Part shown: positions 22,701 through 33,501 of the stretch, one piece after another
How the letters are laid out: each line of letters starts with the position of its first letter
Position numbering within the stretch: the first letter of the stretch is position 1
DNA from: Turritopsis dohrnii
Lineage: Eukaryota > Cnidaria > Hydrozoa > Anthoathecata > Oceaniidae
DNA: 64,000 nt
Assembly (NCBI GenBank): GCA_027922465.2
Contig: BQMF02000304.1
Coordinates: 62,001 to 126,000, forward strand
Direction: 5' to 3'
Made by a program: the position numbers and the translations under genes
Notes under the pieces: model-generated
Seen by the model: only the letters and a program-made list of their open reading frames with translations
Databases searched by the model: none
Told to the model about the DNA's origin: nothing

Positions 22701-25700
22701 CAACAGTCAGTCCCAGTCCCCTCCCCTCTATTAATTTTCTTTCTAATATCGTTGAAGAGACATTTAGCACATAGTACGAGGACCAGAAGAGACAACATAA
22801 ATGGAAAGCCTTCAACAACACACCTACCTCCTATAACAAAATTCCCTCCAGCAAAAGATGCTGCACTGTAAACAACTGGAAATAAATAAATAAATAAATA
22901 AAAAATTATACTCAGCAGTTTTTTATTTGCTGATGCAGCAAAATTAAAATACACTCACATCTCGAGGGTTTTTTCCCTCTTACTCCACTGTCGTGTTTGA
23001 GAGAACTGGTTGGCGATGAAGCAATACCAGATGATGACCGGCTTCGAACAGATTCTCTATGACATAATTTAAAATCTTCATGACAAAGGAGGAGAAGAAA
23101 TTTTAAAGGATCAATTTTGATAAAAAAAAATTCTGATTTCTGCTTCTCAAAATTCTTCTTCATCAACGACTGACTGTGTTTAGAAGAGTAACAAGAGCAA
23201 GATGCTTATAAAAGGTTTCAACCAGTGAAATAAGACAAGTTTCTACACAAGTTCCTGTAAGAGGATTGAAGGAGATTCCAGAGTAGTTGCTGAAGACAAT
23301 CAGCTTTTCAAGGAAACATGAAGTTCTTCCAATGCTTATGAAATTATTTGAAAACCAAGTTCACATGCTGATGGAGTAGTAGATGATTCATACATACCTC
23401 CTAGGTGGAGGTTTTCTTATGACAGCATATAAACCACTAGTATCTGATATTGATACAGTCTAAAAAAGATATTCTTTACTCATAACAGAAAGTTTCAAGA
23501 TCATTCTTGTGGGAAAATATCTCATTAAAAATATGCCATACACGTGAATCTAAGTCATCAGCAGATGAATATAGACATGTTTCGTTGACCCTCTGAAGAT
23601 TGGTTGCAGGAGTAATGCCAATTCTTTCATCTATTCTACAAGTTGATCAAGTCATGCATAAATGTTCTCTAGTAACTTTATAACACAAACACAAAGACTT
23701 CAATCATTTCAAAGTTGATTCAAAGTATAACAACTATAATGTAAGTATTTCAACAGGTTCCTAAAAAAAAGGTAAGTGAAACAAATTGTACCGGACACGC
23801 CACCATCCATAATTACTTTTTTCAAGAACTTCTACTTCTTCAGCAGCATCGTAAGATAACTCATCATCATTTTGTGCTGTGTATGATACCATGGCAACAT
23901 AAATTTCCCCTATCAATAAAATTTTGTTCAACATTGTCAGCATTACAGCACTCTAAATTGATCTTCTCAGCTTGATAACAACATAAACATTTTCAAGTAT
24001 GTGCTAGATCTTCACTGACAATAATCAAAACAGAAGAAACAATTTTGGATAGCACTGATAAGTGTAATAAATATTGTTAAGTTAACAGCAGTGTGTTTTT
24101 TTCTTTCACAATTAAATAAAAGTCGGACCTATCCCATTCATATCTGTTACGGATACCCAGTCATAACCAGAGTCTTCGCCAGCTGACATAATTGGCTCCA
24201 AATAAGTAGCTGGCGCCCATCCTTGATTACCGGAATCATCGACAACAAACCACCAGCCTACAAATATCTCAAAACTACAGGAACAGTCTCATAGCAAAAA
24301 TAATCTTTAATATATGTTTTTCATGCAAAAAACACAAACAGAAAGAAGAGAAAATCTACCTCTTTCATTCTTTTCGATAACATTGACAGCCATCTGTTCC
24401 ACAAGTGATATCTCACCAACATTACTAGCTTCATAATTAGCAATAATTTTGTAATGTTCTTCTTTTTCATCTAAATTCATCCATTCATTTTAACAATACT
24501 GACACTGTAAGGAGGCCAACAAAAAAATGTTTATAAACATTTTGGCTTTATGATAGCATTGTCATAATAGCTGAGTAATTAACTAACGAGAGTTCAGCCT
24601 TGACTAAAATCACCTGTTATCACAAGGCATGAACGAGTTTAAAATCATGTGTCTCCAAAGGAAGGTTAAACTAATTCTAAAACACATAAAATGATGGTAA
24701 CCTGCATGAAATTACCCACCTGAAATAACATTAGGTTTCCATTGCTCTTGTGATTTTATGCTAGACCTAACAAACATAAGACAAATAATCCATAGGTACC
24801 AAAATAACAAACAACGACAAATATCACATATCTTATCATTTTAAACAGGCAAAATTTTGCAATACTTTGAAAATAACAAAATAGTGTGATATTTACTATA
24901 CCTTCCAACCACCGGATCAAATAATTCAGATTGCTTTTGGTTAGTCCTTAGATCTGTACCCCACGTTTCAAAGAAATGCAGGACAATGGAAGCTTGTGAG
25001 ACTATAGGTGGAAGGCTGATGATTTTCTGAATGTAAACATATAAAACAATAACTAAATAAGAGTTTTAGGTTGTCTCACAAAGTCTGCTCTTTCTATCAG
25101 AACATGACTGGACATATCGTATTCTCTATTTTTTTTTGGGAAATTAAGGGGCGCTTATTAGGGAGGGGCACTAGTTGGAGATGGGTACTTGAAAAAATTT
25201 TCAAAATGATCATAACAGCCGTGAATGAGGCATTGCTTTTTATCATAAAAGAATAAAAACAACTGTATTTTTCATGGCAACGAAATAAGATTTTGTACTT
25301 ATAACTTACATTTGGACATCACAAAAATAAAGTATTCTGCTTCTATTACGGAATTTTCTCTTCGGATACTTATTAATTTCTTTTAATTTTAAGTCACTCT
25401 AATAAGCAACTGGGCGCTAGTTAGAGAGAATACAGTACCTTATTCTATGAAATTAATGCACCATAGAGAGACGTTTATTTATGTATATACTTTTTACATA
25501 AACATGCATGGCACCTCCTTCCGTGCATTTTAGCTGCTGTGTTACAAAAAAACTATTCTTGTGTTCCTCCCCTTACTTATTTGCAAGTCACTCGGATTTG
25601 CAAGCCACTGTTAAAACTTTCATTTCAAATTTAAAGTAAAAGTTCCTTGATCGCACTAATTTCCTCCACGTTAATTTTTCTTGCATTTAATCAACTGCTA

Positions 25701-26248
25701 GAGACACATGAAGTTTTACTTTAACTGTCCAATGTAATTTTAAAGAAATAACAGGTTTGGTTTTTATACTAAGTAAAAATCAATTCAAAACACATATCTC
25801 TCTTCACACCATACCAGATCATTACCATACAAGCAGGAGTGGCATTAACTTACTTAACTTACCATGCAGAAATCCTCCATACTTTTGCATTCCTTCTCGT
25901 GGCCCAACTTTCCAAGAACTTTCCAATGGAATTTATATGCTAAATTTTGTAAATAAGTGTGCACATGGAAAATAAGCAAACAAATAGCAGGATGAGAAGA
26001 TAAAGGAAGTATGTAAAAACAACTTCTAATTACCAGGAGCACTAGGAATCTTTTCATTTTTGAACATTTCAGTAACAACACCCTATGAAAGTTTAAAAAA
26101 CTAGTCATTACCTTTAGGAAGTATTGATCAACAAAACCAAAAACATCAATAACCAATCAGAACTTACTTGAAAATCAAAGAACATACTATGTGGTCTATA
26201 AATTACAGCTTCGGTATTATTACTCCATTTTACTTTCAAGACAAATTC
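16768..26248 (-). CDS. PX-SH3-SH3-SH3-proline-rich-SH2 adaptor (p47phox/TKS-like head, NCK-like tail), first exon missing
   Basis: Likely membrane-targeted signalling adaptor. Minus-strand exons, 5' to 3', with agreeing phases: 26248-26168, 26082-26034, 25939-25863, 25026-24902 (PX); 24760-24720; 24470-24360 and 24257-24129 (SH3-1, EKNERGWWFV, WAPATYLEP); 23909-23792 and 23635-23542 (SH3-2, YGWWRVR, ITPATNL); 23459-23398 (KPPPRR); 23056-about 22989; 22649-22625; 22472-22385; 21986-21849; 19819-19606 (SH3-3, ALFDY, GWVPENYLE); 19355-18999 (proline-rich with PRPRPLPRP and APEPPKR; also YDEPEM); 17521-17454, 17241-17200, 17087-17047, 16945-16768 (SH2: WYHGNISR, FLIRES with the phosphotyrosine-binding Arg, FIIGTKSFPNLLEIV, then stop). 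About 700 residues. PX ends in LPPIVSQ...LHFFET as in TKS and p47phox. PPPRRESVRSRSSS resembles the p47phox autoinhibitory segment. The 3' end of the 23056 exon is uncertain: the obvious GTGAGT donor at 22959 would make a TAG with the next exon. No exon coding the start of PX was found. Confidence 0.85.
17649..18930. mobile_element. TA-flanked element rich in CGCGAA motifs, 1.28 kb, in an intron of the adaptor gene
   Basis: Ends TTTTAAAGGAAGAAA and its exact reverse complement, both abutting TA (17647-17648 and 18931-18932). Near the left end a unit of about 39 bases with ATTTCGCGAGAATTAACTTT is repeated about three times (17680-17815); near the right end the same CGCGAA motif recurs in the opposite sense (18820-18915). 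A second complete TA-flanked element (18084-18510) sits inside, so this one is older. No transposase frame. It lies between the proline-rich exon and the first SH2 exon. Confidence 0.82.
18084..18510. mobile_element. Nested TA-flanked element with AAACGCCGCCCTCT arrays, 427 bp
   Basis: Ends CCGTATTTCCTTTAATAAAC and, reverse-complemented, CCGTATTTCCTCTAATAAAC, each next to TA (18082-18083 and 18511-18512). Inside each end the motif ATAAACGCCGCCCTCT is repeated in tandem (about six degenerate copies at 18104-18210, about three at 18415-18490). It is inserted within the 17649-18930 element. No coding potential; the short GC-rich repeats in an AT-rich sequence are striking and resemble other elements at 25.1 and 53.8 kb. 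Confidence 0.85.
19922..19986. repeat. 14-bp tandem repeat (ATTATGTTATGAAT)
   Basis: Four near-perfect copies of a 14-base unit, in the intron between the exons 21986-21849 and 19819-19606 of the adaptor gene. A simple slippage repeat. Confidence 0.9.
20713..20824. repeat. 56-bp exact tandem duplication
   Basis: The 56-base block starting CTGTTTCCATCATGGCAACA is present twice head to tail without a visible difference, in an intron of the adaptor gene. The identity suggests a recent duplication (or an assembly artefact). Confidence 0.9.
25117..25435. mobile_element. TA-flanked element with GCGCTTATTAG motif, 319 bp
   Basis: Left end TCGTATTCTCTATTTTTTTT; right end, reverse-complemented, CTGTATTCTCTCTAACTAGC. 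TA abuts both sides (25115-25116 and 25436-25437). Inner parts carry GGGGCGCTTATTAGGG on the left and GCACCC/GGGCGCTAGTTAG on the right. It sits in the PX-domain intron of the adaptor gene between 25863 and 25026. Related in design to the elements at 18.1 and 53.8 kb. Confidence 0.7.
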
Positions 26249-26325
26249 CTGAACATTGAAAAATATGAAAAACAGTTTTTCGATTTTACAACAAATGTAA
26301 TGGCAATCCTAAACAATTCTCCGCA

Positions 26326-26372
26326 ACCTTTTGCTGCAACCTTTTGCTGCAACCTTTTGCTGCAACCTTAGT
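26326..26372. repeat. 13-bp tandem repeat (CAACCTTTTGCTG)
   Basis: Just over three copies of a 13-base unit, directly upstream (in transcript sense) of the first PX exon found. Nothing else is recognisable between 26249 and 26990, where the missing first exon of the adaptor gene could lie. Confidence 0.85.
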
Positions 26373-26993
26373 GATGATAAAGATCAATAGAAGTGGCAAA
26401 AAATGAAGCATATTATCATAACCATTAATGTTCTGTGTAAAAACCATTTAGGCCTGGTACACATGGTGATCAAAATGGTTTTTTGAGATGGTTTTTGACT
26501 GAGCTCACTCATTTTTGAAATCAATTATTAATCAATGGTTCACTTATCAAGCATGCCTTTGCACATTTTTAATGATCTAAGGAGTAATTATCTCAGACTT
26601 TTACAACTCACTCATTTTGATTGCAAAGATTGCCCAAGACCTCTATAAATTCTATAAACATGTAAGCCTCAAACTTTCAATTACTCTTACTGGATGTTGT
26701 GATAATTACAGAAATTAAAACCACAATTCAGAATTGGATGATAAACCAAATCCAATAATCCACTATGATGTATGGAAGGGAATAACTTGATGTGTCATAG
26801 CCCTTTGATAATATAAAATGTAGGTAATTACGGTTTTCCTCAAATAATTATTTTAACATGCAAAAATTATAGTTCAATTTCCACGTGCTATGCGTAGGAA
26901 ATTGTTTGGTTTACACATCATATTTCATCCATCTATTTATCTATTTTTCGACGTTTTTGGAAAGTCAGTTCAGATTTTAGATTGGTTGTTATA

Positions 26994-27562
26994 CCTTAAA
27001 GTCACAAAAAGTCGCATACACCAAGGTCTAATCTAGAACATTATGAACATCCAAAGGGCACTTTTTTTTTAGGAAAAGGGCAACCAGAGCTTTATTTCGG
27101 TGGGTTAAACCTGTGAGTCCCTAATACAAGAGTGATTTTTTGAAGTTTTTAAAGCGAAATAAATTTTCAACAAAAAGAAAACGTAGAGAGCAGCATCCGA
27201 TCAATGGACGCTCTTTTGGCCTAGAATTGACCCTGTAAAGTAGCAAAATTTTTTCGCAACTTTTACAAAAAAGTTGCGTGCATTAATTGTCACAAACTTT
27301 TTGTACGCATAAAATCCTGTAAAATATATTAATTGAAGAAATATCGAGCAGTTTTCTTTTAAGGACGTCATTCTCAATAAAAATGCACACTCTTTCTGCA
27401 TTCACTGACTTTTGTCAATCATTTATGGGTTGAAACAAGATGTTGGAATACAACTAAAGGATGGCTGGTAATTATACAGGGGCAATTCTATGGGTTTGGC
27501 TTTCCTGAAATGAAATTTTTGCTTGAGACTTTTTGTGTACGCAACGTTTGGTGACTTTAAGG
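26994..27562. mobile_element. TA-flanked inverted-repeat element, 569 bp
   Basis: Ends CCTTAAAGTCAC and its exact reverse complement, both beside TA (26992-26993 and 27563-27564); similarity continues more loosely inward (AAAGTCGCATACAC against AACGTTGCGTACAC). Tc1/mariner-type target. No coding potential. Confidence 0.72.
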
Positions 27563-27564
27563 TA

Positions 27565-29404
27565 GTTAACAACAGACCCAAAACTGTATGCTAAATGTAA
27601 TACAGAAAGGCCATTCATAAATATTATCTTTTGAAGTTGTTTTAGCGGTTTTATGTCGAAAACTTTTCAATTCAATCTTTAAAATTTGTATTAACAAGTC
27701 TGTAAAATATGCACACAGAGCACGTGAAACGTTTCGAACTGATTTCATTAATGTTTCGTAGAAGTTGTAGAAGTATAGTAGCTTTGTAGAATCTTTGAAA
27801 AAGAATTTTAAGACTTCTTTCCTGTCTATAACTAGATATTGGCGAACCGTTATGTCTAAGTCACTGTGCAATGCTCAGTCAAGTTATCACTGTGTGGGAC
27901 AGATTAGTGTTAAATTCACGTCGGAAAAGATGCCATTGTTCAAAATAATCAATATTTTTTCAACTGCAAAGCACTTGATGGAGGCATAATGTTTTAGCTT
28001 GGGATATATAATTTCATGAAAACAAACTTTGGATGATGGTTAAAATCCAAGCAATTATACATACAATGAGATCAATAAAACCTTGTGAAAAGTTGGAGTG
28101 TAATGTTCTAGTGTTCTAGTGTTGGAGTGTAATGATTCACTTCAAATATCAAATATCATTTTATTCCCTATGTGAACCATAAATCATACTTCGGGAATTG
28201 TGATAGACCTATTCTCATTATAAGCAACATGAAAAGAATGGATAATCAATCAGATATTTTGAAAATTAGCCTAAAGCAATTTCCTCTAGGCTTGATGTGG
28301 AAATTGTTCAAGCCATGAGGCTTCTAGTTTAGTTTAGATTAGACACCACACTTCACAAACAATTTTAAAAATCTCTCCAACTATCCCTTGACATCAAAGT
28401 GAAGGTTAAATGAGGAGGAAGACCATTACTTTTGATTGTTTTAGATATGGATTTTTATTATAAACAAGAGCTACATGAAATGATTAGTTAGTGTAAATAG
28501 GGTCCAATCAGAAAATACCAGCAAATTAATGTGAAGACATTTTACCATAAATAATGTGGCCTATTTCATTTATCACATAATGTGAATACCATGAAGAAAA
28601 ATCACTATCTCAAAGTGTAACCATGCTGTAGAGCTTGAAAAACTGATAATATATGCCTATGGTATAACGTTACTGAAATATAAGCATTCAAAGATTTTAA
28701 TCATGTCACAAACCTGTCCCCCCAAAAATTTATACCCAAATTTTATTGACATGTTATTGCCAATATTGCAAGATCAAAAAAACTGATGTCATGCCAATTG
28801 CTACTACATAGACTTTTCTGTGATCTTATGTGGCAAATCCACTATCAAATTCACTGTTCCTTCATTTTGATTCAGAACCAAATGTTTCATTTCACCTTTC
28901 GTACATGTTTTTATTTTTATAAGCATAACTTTTATAAGCATACCCAGCCTGAGTTTTGTCAAAAAATAAGCATAATGCACGAGCCTGTGTTGTTTCAAAA
29001 TTTCAAAACTTGTTTGTAAAAAGTAAAACTAAAAAAGTTCCATCTAAAAAAATAATTATGAAAATAAAGCATCCTTACATATCTTTTACCAGCAATATCT
29101 TTACGGATTTTTTCCAAGCCTATAACTTTTATTTCGCATATATATTTGGTCATTTTACCAGCCAGTTTCAATACTTATTTACCTAGAAAAAATGAGCAAT
29201 TTCCTGAAACAATTTACATAACAAAAGGCAGATGGAGAGAGCCAATATCACACAGAATTATAGAAAAAGCAAATATAATTTTCATAAAAAATCAAAACTT
29301 TAGCTAACATACATAGTATTATTCAAAAAAAGTAAATATTACTTAGAAAAGTGGCAGCTAAGACAAACATAAAAAAAGACAATGTGCAAATACTTACTCT
29401 TTAA
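27565..29404. other. Intergenic, no gene seen
   Basis: AT-rich. It contains part of the dispersed repeat shared with 296-342 (at 28490-28540) and a block with TTATAAGCATACCCAGCCTG (28918-28990) that has a diverged match at about 37722-37805. No exon with matching splice sites and protein character was found. Confidence 0.5.
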
Positions 29405-29405
29405 T

Positions 29406-31201
29406 AGTTTTTATTTATGGAAGGATCTGAAGCATGACGGAAATGAAAACTATGTCAATAAGTTTTGAATTCAGCCTATAATATGTTATCATGAAACTTA
29501 AAATAATATGACAAACTGTAGAAGGTAACAATAATTCTCTGAATGAAATTTTCCTAAAAAATCTTCAAGATCCCTCCTTTACATTTTATGATAGATAAAA
29601 AAAATCCCATGAAAGGAAATAGTTTTATGGAAGGTTTTTTTTATATATTTTTTTTAAATTGGCTACAACCAAATTTTGAGTAAAGTGTAGTTCAGTAGTG
29701 CCACATTTGAGCAGAAATGAATGAGAGGTTCATGTTTAAAGGGATCATGTGATGAAACACTGTTTTTGGGACTAATAGAGCTCTAAAAGTTGATTAACAA
29801 GTCTTTTTACAGTTTTTTATAATTCTTTGTTGTTTTCTAGATATCTCAATTTCAAGATCTTAGATTTGATTTATACAACGCATAATTATGATGTAATAAG
29901 TGAGTAGTTTACATCTTTGTACTTTATTAAATGGATCAAGAATTCTAAGGGTAATGATATGACGAAGTATGAACTAAGAATAAGTAGTAGTTCAAAGTTG
30001 CACACATCAACAGAACACTCTCCTATTACATCATAATTGAATAATTTGCTATTTTAAAATTGAAATATCAGCGAAAGGAGAAGAAATTTTAAAAAACTAT
30101 AAAAATACTTGTTTAATAATTTTTCATCACAGGATCCCTTTAAGGTTAATTTTCTTTTAATGAATGAGAGGTTCATGTTTAAGGCGAAGTTTCTTTTAAT
30201 GGATAACCAAAAATCATTACCTTCAGAAACAAAAAAATGCCTAGAAGCACAAGCAGGTGAAAAGTGAAGTCTCTTAAGCATAATCTGATGAGATTGGAAA
30301 ACATAATAATATTAGAGAATTTTTCTGTGAAACAAAAAAATCAAATGCAGTCAATCAAAGTCTAATAAAGTCTAGTCTAGTAAAGTCTAGTTGTGAAAGG
30401 AGAAGGGACTGGTAGTGAAATTGTCTAAGATAAGGAAACCTAAGAAGCATGAACCAACAAACATACAAAAAGAAATAACTCTGGTAAAATAACGTAATCT
30501 GAGCCTTTAACAGGTGTATTAAGCAAGAAGAAAAACTATTTGAAATTCCTAACAGAGAATCAAGTACTATATAGATGTATCAAAAAAAATATTGAAATAG
30601 TGGATAGCAGAGGAAAGAAATCAGTGTGTTCAAACTACGAGCATGAAATCAGAAACATTTTCACAAAATGTGAGTTTGTCACCAGACCAAAGTGACAGTT
30701 TCTTTGTCAGTAAAAGATTTATCAGACGAAACAACAGGAATTAGTTCACAGGGCGAGGCCATCTTTTTCTCCCATCTTTTTTCAGTCACGCCATCTAAAA
30801 TTTCTTCCTTCTCATTTTCTGTACAAATGGAACTGTTTCCAAAAATGATCATACAGTCTTCCAAAGTTAAATCAAATGTGACATACTTAGTCTTTGATCA
30901 GTTAGTGTTGTTAGTATGCTGACACAACAAATGATTTTTGAAACATTAAAATGTTTGGAAACACCTTGTCTGTGAAGGAACTGCTTGGACCAAATGTTAA
31001 TTAGGGTTGAAAAATTAGAGTAAGAAAATTTAATGGTAGTCTGCAGTCACTCTCAATTTATCAATACCTTGGTATGATCAGAGCCAGATGAATCTAAGGG
31101 TTCTGCGAACTCTTCAAATAGTTTGTATATTGAGACATACCCATTTTTTTGACTGATCTTCTTTCCAGAATGTGGGTTCAATCCAGGTCGTTGCAGCAAT
31201 G
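29406..31201 (-). CDS. Exons of an unrecognised gene, 3' part only
   Basis: Four minus-strand segments join in phase: about 31201-31068 (after AAAGTGAAG; contains GLNPHSGKKIS and IYKLFEEFAEPLD), about 30886-30679 (LTLEDCMIIFGN, EKRWEKKMASPCELIP, ends TVTLVW), 30240-30221 (HFFVSE) and about 29425 to a TAA at about 29402 (DPSINKNY). Acceptors at 30241 and 29426 have good pyrimidine tracts, and the donors after 31068 and 30221 are GTATTG and GTAATG. The 5' end is unknown: a possible start exon lies at about 36495-36518 (ATG then donor GTAAAT) and another candidate at 33930. I recognise no domain, and the model could be wrong in part. It lies upstream of, and in the same direction as, the PX-SH3-SH2 gene and could in principle be linked to it. 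Confidence 0.4.
29740..30139. mobile_element. TTAA-flanked inverted-repeat element, 400 bp
   Basis: Ends AGGGATCATGTGATGAAA and, reverse-complemented, AGGGATCCTGTGATGAAAAA. TTAA lies at both sides (29736-29739 and 30140-30143), pointing to piggyBac or Kolobok type transposition. A 21-base string with GAATGAGAGGTTCATGTTTA occurs just left of the element and again at about 30162, so the surrounding sequence is itself duplicated. No coding potential. Confidence 0.75.
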
Positions 31202-31574
31202 ACTTCACTTTGACAAAGAAAGAAAATCAATCTTTTTGAAAGAAATAAGAGAAGCAATCAAAAACGAGCATAGTTAAATTGCTGCTTCGATTGAATTTAA
31301 ATTAGCATTTTCTGTAGTTCTACCTCAATGTATTTGAAGTTATTCCGTTTCAATATCTGGTAATAGAATCATATACACAACAAGAGTTTTCTAATCTTCT
31401 TATATTTCGATTTATACTTCGTACATAAGCATATCGATCAGTGCGTAGGTGTCTGTTCAACATATGATTGGCATTAGTAATCTCCATGACGACCTTTTCA
31501 ATGATGATGTTTCAAATCATCAATCTGGAAATCATCAATTTGTCAATCTACGCTCATCACATATTAACTTGGTA

Positions 31575-31884
31575 CAGTGATGTAAATAGCAGTCGGTCAT
31601 CGGACATGTCCGATCATTTTTACACATTGATCTGACAGATAAAAGCTAATAAAGGAAATGTTCAACCAAGAAAATGCCCAGTCCTAAAAAACTTTAAATC
31701 TTTTATGATGAAATATAGAGAATTTCCGATTTTAAGCCAATGTAGAGCTAATTAAAGCTTCTTAAATTTTAACTTAACCACCACAGGGGGCTCAGAGAGC
31801 ACCGCAGACCTTCATTTTCATTGATGCTCTCACAAGGGTTGTACAAATGTCCGACCAAACAAAATTCCTTTATTTACATCACTG
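31575..31884. mobile_element. hAT-like MITE, 310 bp
   Basis: Left end CAGTGATGTAAATA and right end its exact reverse complement. Further in, GTCGGTCATCGGACAT is mirrored by ATGTCCGACCAA. CAGTG ends suggest hAT, but no clean 8-bp duplication is visible. Only nine bases separate it from the next element at 31894. Confidence 0.7.
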
Positions 31885-31893
31885 TGGAACATG

Positions 31894-33501
31894 CAGCCCT
31901 CTGAATTAGGAAAAAAGACTGACAGCAAAAAAATGCCGCCATATTTGAAAATTGCGATGGCAGATCATTATTTACGACGGCAAAAAAATGCTGCCATGTA
32001 AGATGTTAACGACAGCTAAACTTGTAAACAGCAGGGGATTTGCTGTGAAGATGTAGTTTAAAAACAACGAACCTACGCGTTAACGTTTCTTTACTAATTT
32101 GACGGAAAGCGAAAAGAAAAATCACAAGACAATCTGTTTTGAAAACAAAACCGAAACTGACTTGAATAGAATATGAACTTATCGAGAAAAAAATCTGTTA
32201 TAATACTTTATAACACACATTCCTGAGTAAAGCCTTTCTACTTGGCATTACGTGCACATCATTGGTTACAAAAAAAAAAGATTTTTGAAAGGAAAATATG
32301 TTCGTCTTATTCACATTTTATAAATCGATGACGTGTGTAAACAAATGTACTATGGAAAGAAAATTTTTGAGAATAAATGGAAGATGTCAGGGGAATTCCC
32401 AGGAATTCTCTTTGCCAGTTTCTCTTGAGTTTCCCTCTCAAAAGATGAAATGAAATGTTCATTAGAGATAATAAAGGTGACACCAGTTGTCAAAGAAAAA
32501 GAAATGAGTGATTTTGTTTCATCACGTAAGCAAACCAGACAAACTAACATGATTGAAAAAATAGAATGAATAAGATAGAACGAAAGAAATGAAAAGACTG
32601 TTTATTTTAAACAAGTCTTATTAAAACTTGTTTTGATTTAAATCTAGTTTTACATACATGCGTTCATACCAGTTTCGTACTGAAAAAGATTTTCAGATTT
32701 GTTTTTCTAAAAAGAAAGATCTGCTGTTTTTATAACTATACTGCAAAATGACGAAAACAAGAAATATGAAAATATTATTAAATGTTAGGTGTCGTAGAAA
32801 AAGAAAAAAATTCCTTTTTTATTTGCTTAATGCAATGATGTTAGAATATGCCACAACTAACCATTTAATATGGATGAAATCACAAAATCAGAGTTTTTGG
32901 AGGGAGGATGTGTCAAAATGTTGGACAGAAGAAGATTAGCTCTCCAACCTTAGGATGAAAAAAAAAACGCACCTTATTATGTATGTGATCAAGTGAGGGA
33001 ATATGTATAAAAAGAAAATGTTAATTTTTCTTCATATCCATTTGCTATTTCACACCATATTGCTTTCTTTCTGGTGCATGACTTAAGCCTCTCACGAACG
33101 TTTTCTTCTGCCCATTTTATAACCAAAATCTGTCTTTCGTTTTCGTTCCAATGACGTGTCTTTTCTTCTTGGTAATGTTTTCAAAGATTCAGCCATGTTT
33201 GTTTTAATAAAACACACTTAAAACTACCTCGCTATGTTGTTTTATTTAAAACTCATTTAAATTAAACACAGTTTAACAAAACAAGCTTTACTTTGGTGAA
33301 TGGGTAACATATAAAACTTAGTTATTTTAAACATGATTAAAACTGGTTTTAATTTTGGTGTGAACGAGGTATTACTAAAGTATTAATTATACAATATTTG
33401 TATTCAAAAAGCACTGTCGGCTAAATTTTGTTGTCGTAAATTTAATTTACGGCAGCTTTACGACGGCAAAAGCTGAATGCCGTCGTAAATTCAGAGGGCT
33501 G
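31894..33501. mobile_element. 1.6-kb inverted-repeat element with a transposase-like relic
   Basis: Ends CAGCCCTCTGAATTA and, reverse-complemented, CAGCCCTCTGAATTTA. Flanks share ACATG (31889-31893 and, one base off, 33503-33507). Inside both ends the motif ACGACGGCAAAA recurs with CTGCC/GCCG neighbours (31915-32010 and 33425-33490). The central plus-strand frame at 32748-32939 is annotated separately. A minus-strand frame at 32350-32550 (with FIISNEHFISSFERE) could be another coding relic. Confidence 0.7.
32748..32939 (+). pseudogene. PIF/Harbinger-like transposase N-terminal relic
   Basis: The 63-codon frame starts with a basic run and ends with MKSQNQSFWREDVSKCWTEED before a stop. The pattern RxxSFWxxxVxxxWTxExW is common at the N terminus of PIF/Harbinger (ALP1-like) transposases. 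No DDE domain follows in any frame that I could see, so this is at most a truncated relic inside the 1.6-kb element. Inference from a short motif only. Confidence 0.35.

Noticed and set aside
25863..25970. Alternative frame of the PX exon with PREGMQKYGGF
   Set aside because: Requires reading through a TAA near the exon start and does not fit the phase of the flanking PX exons; the other frame (CKSMEDFC leading to LPP) matches TKS/p47phox PX.
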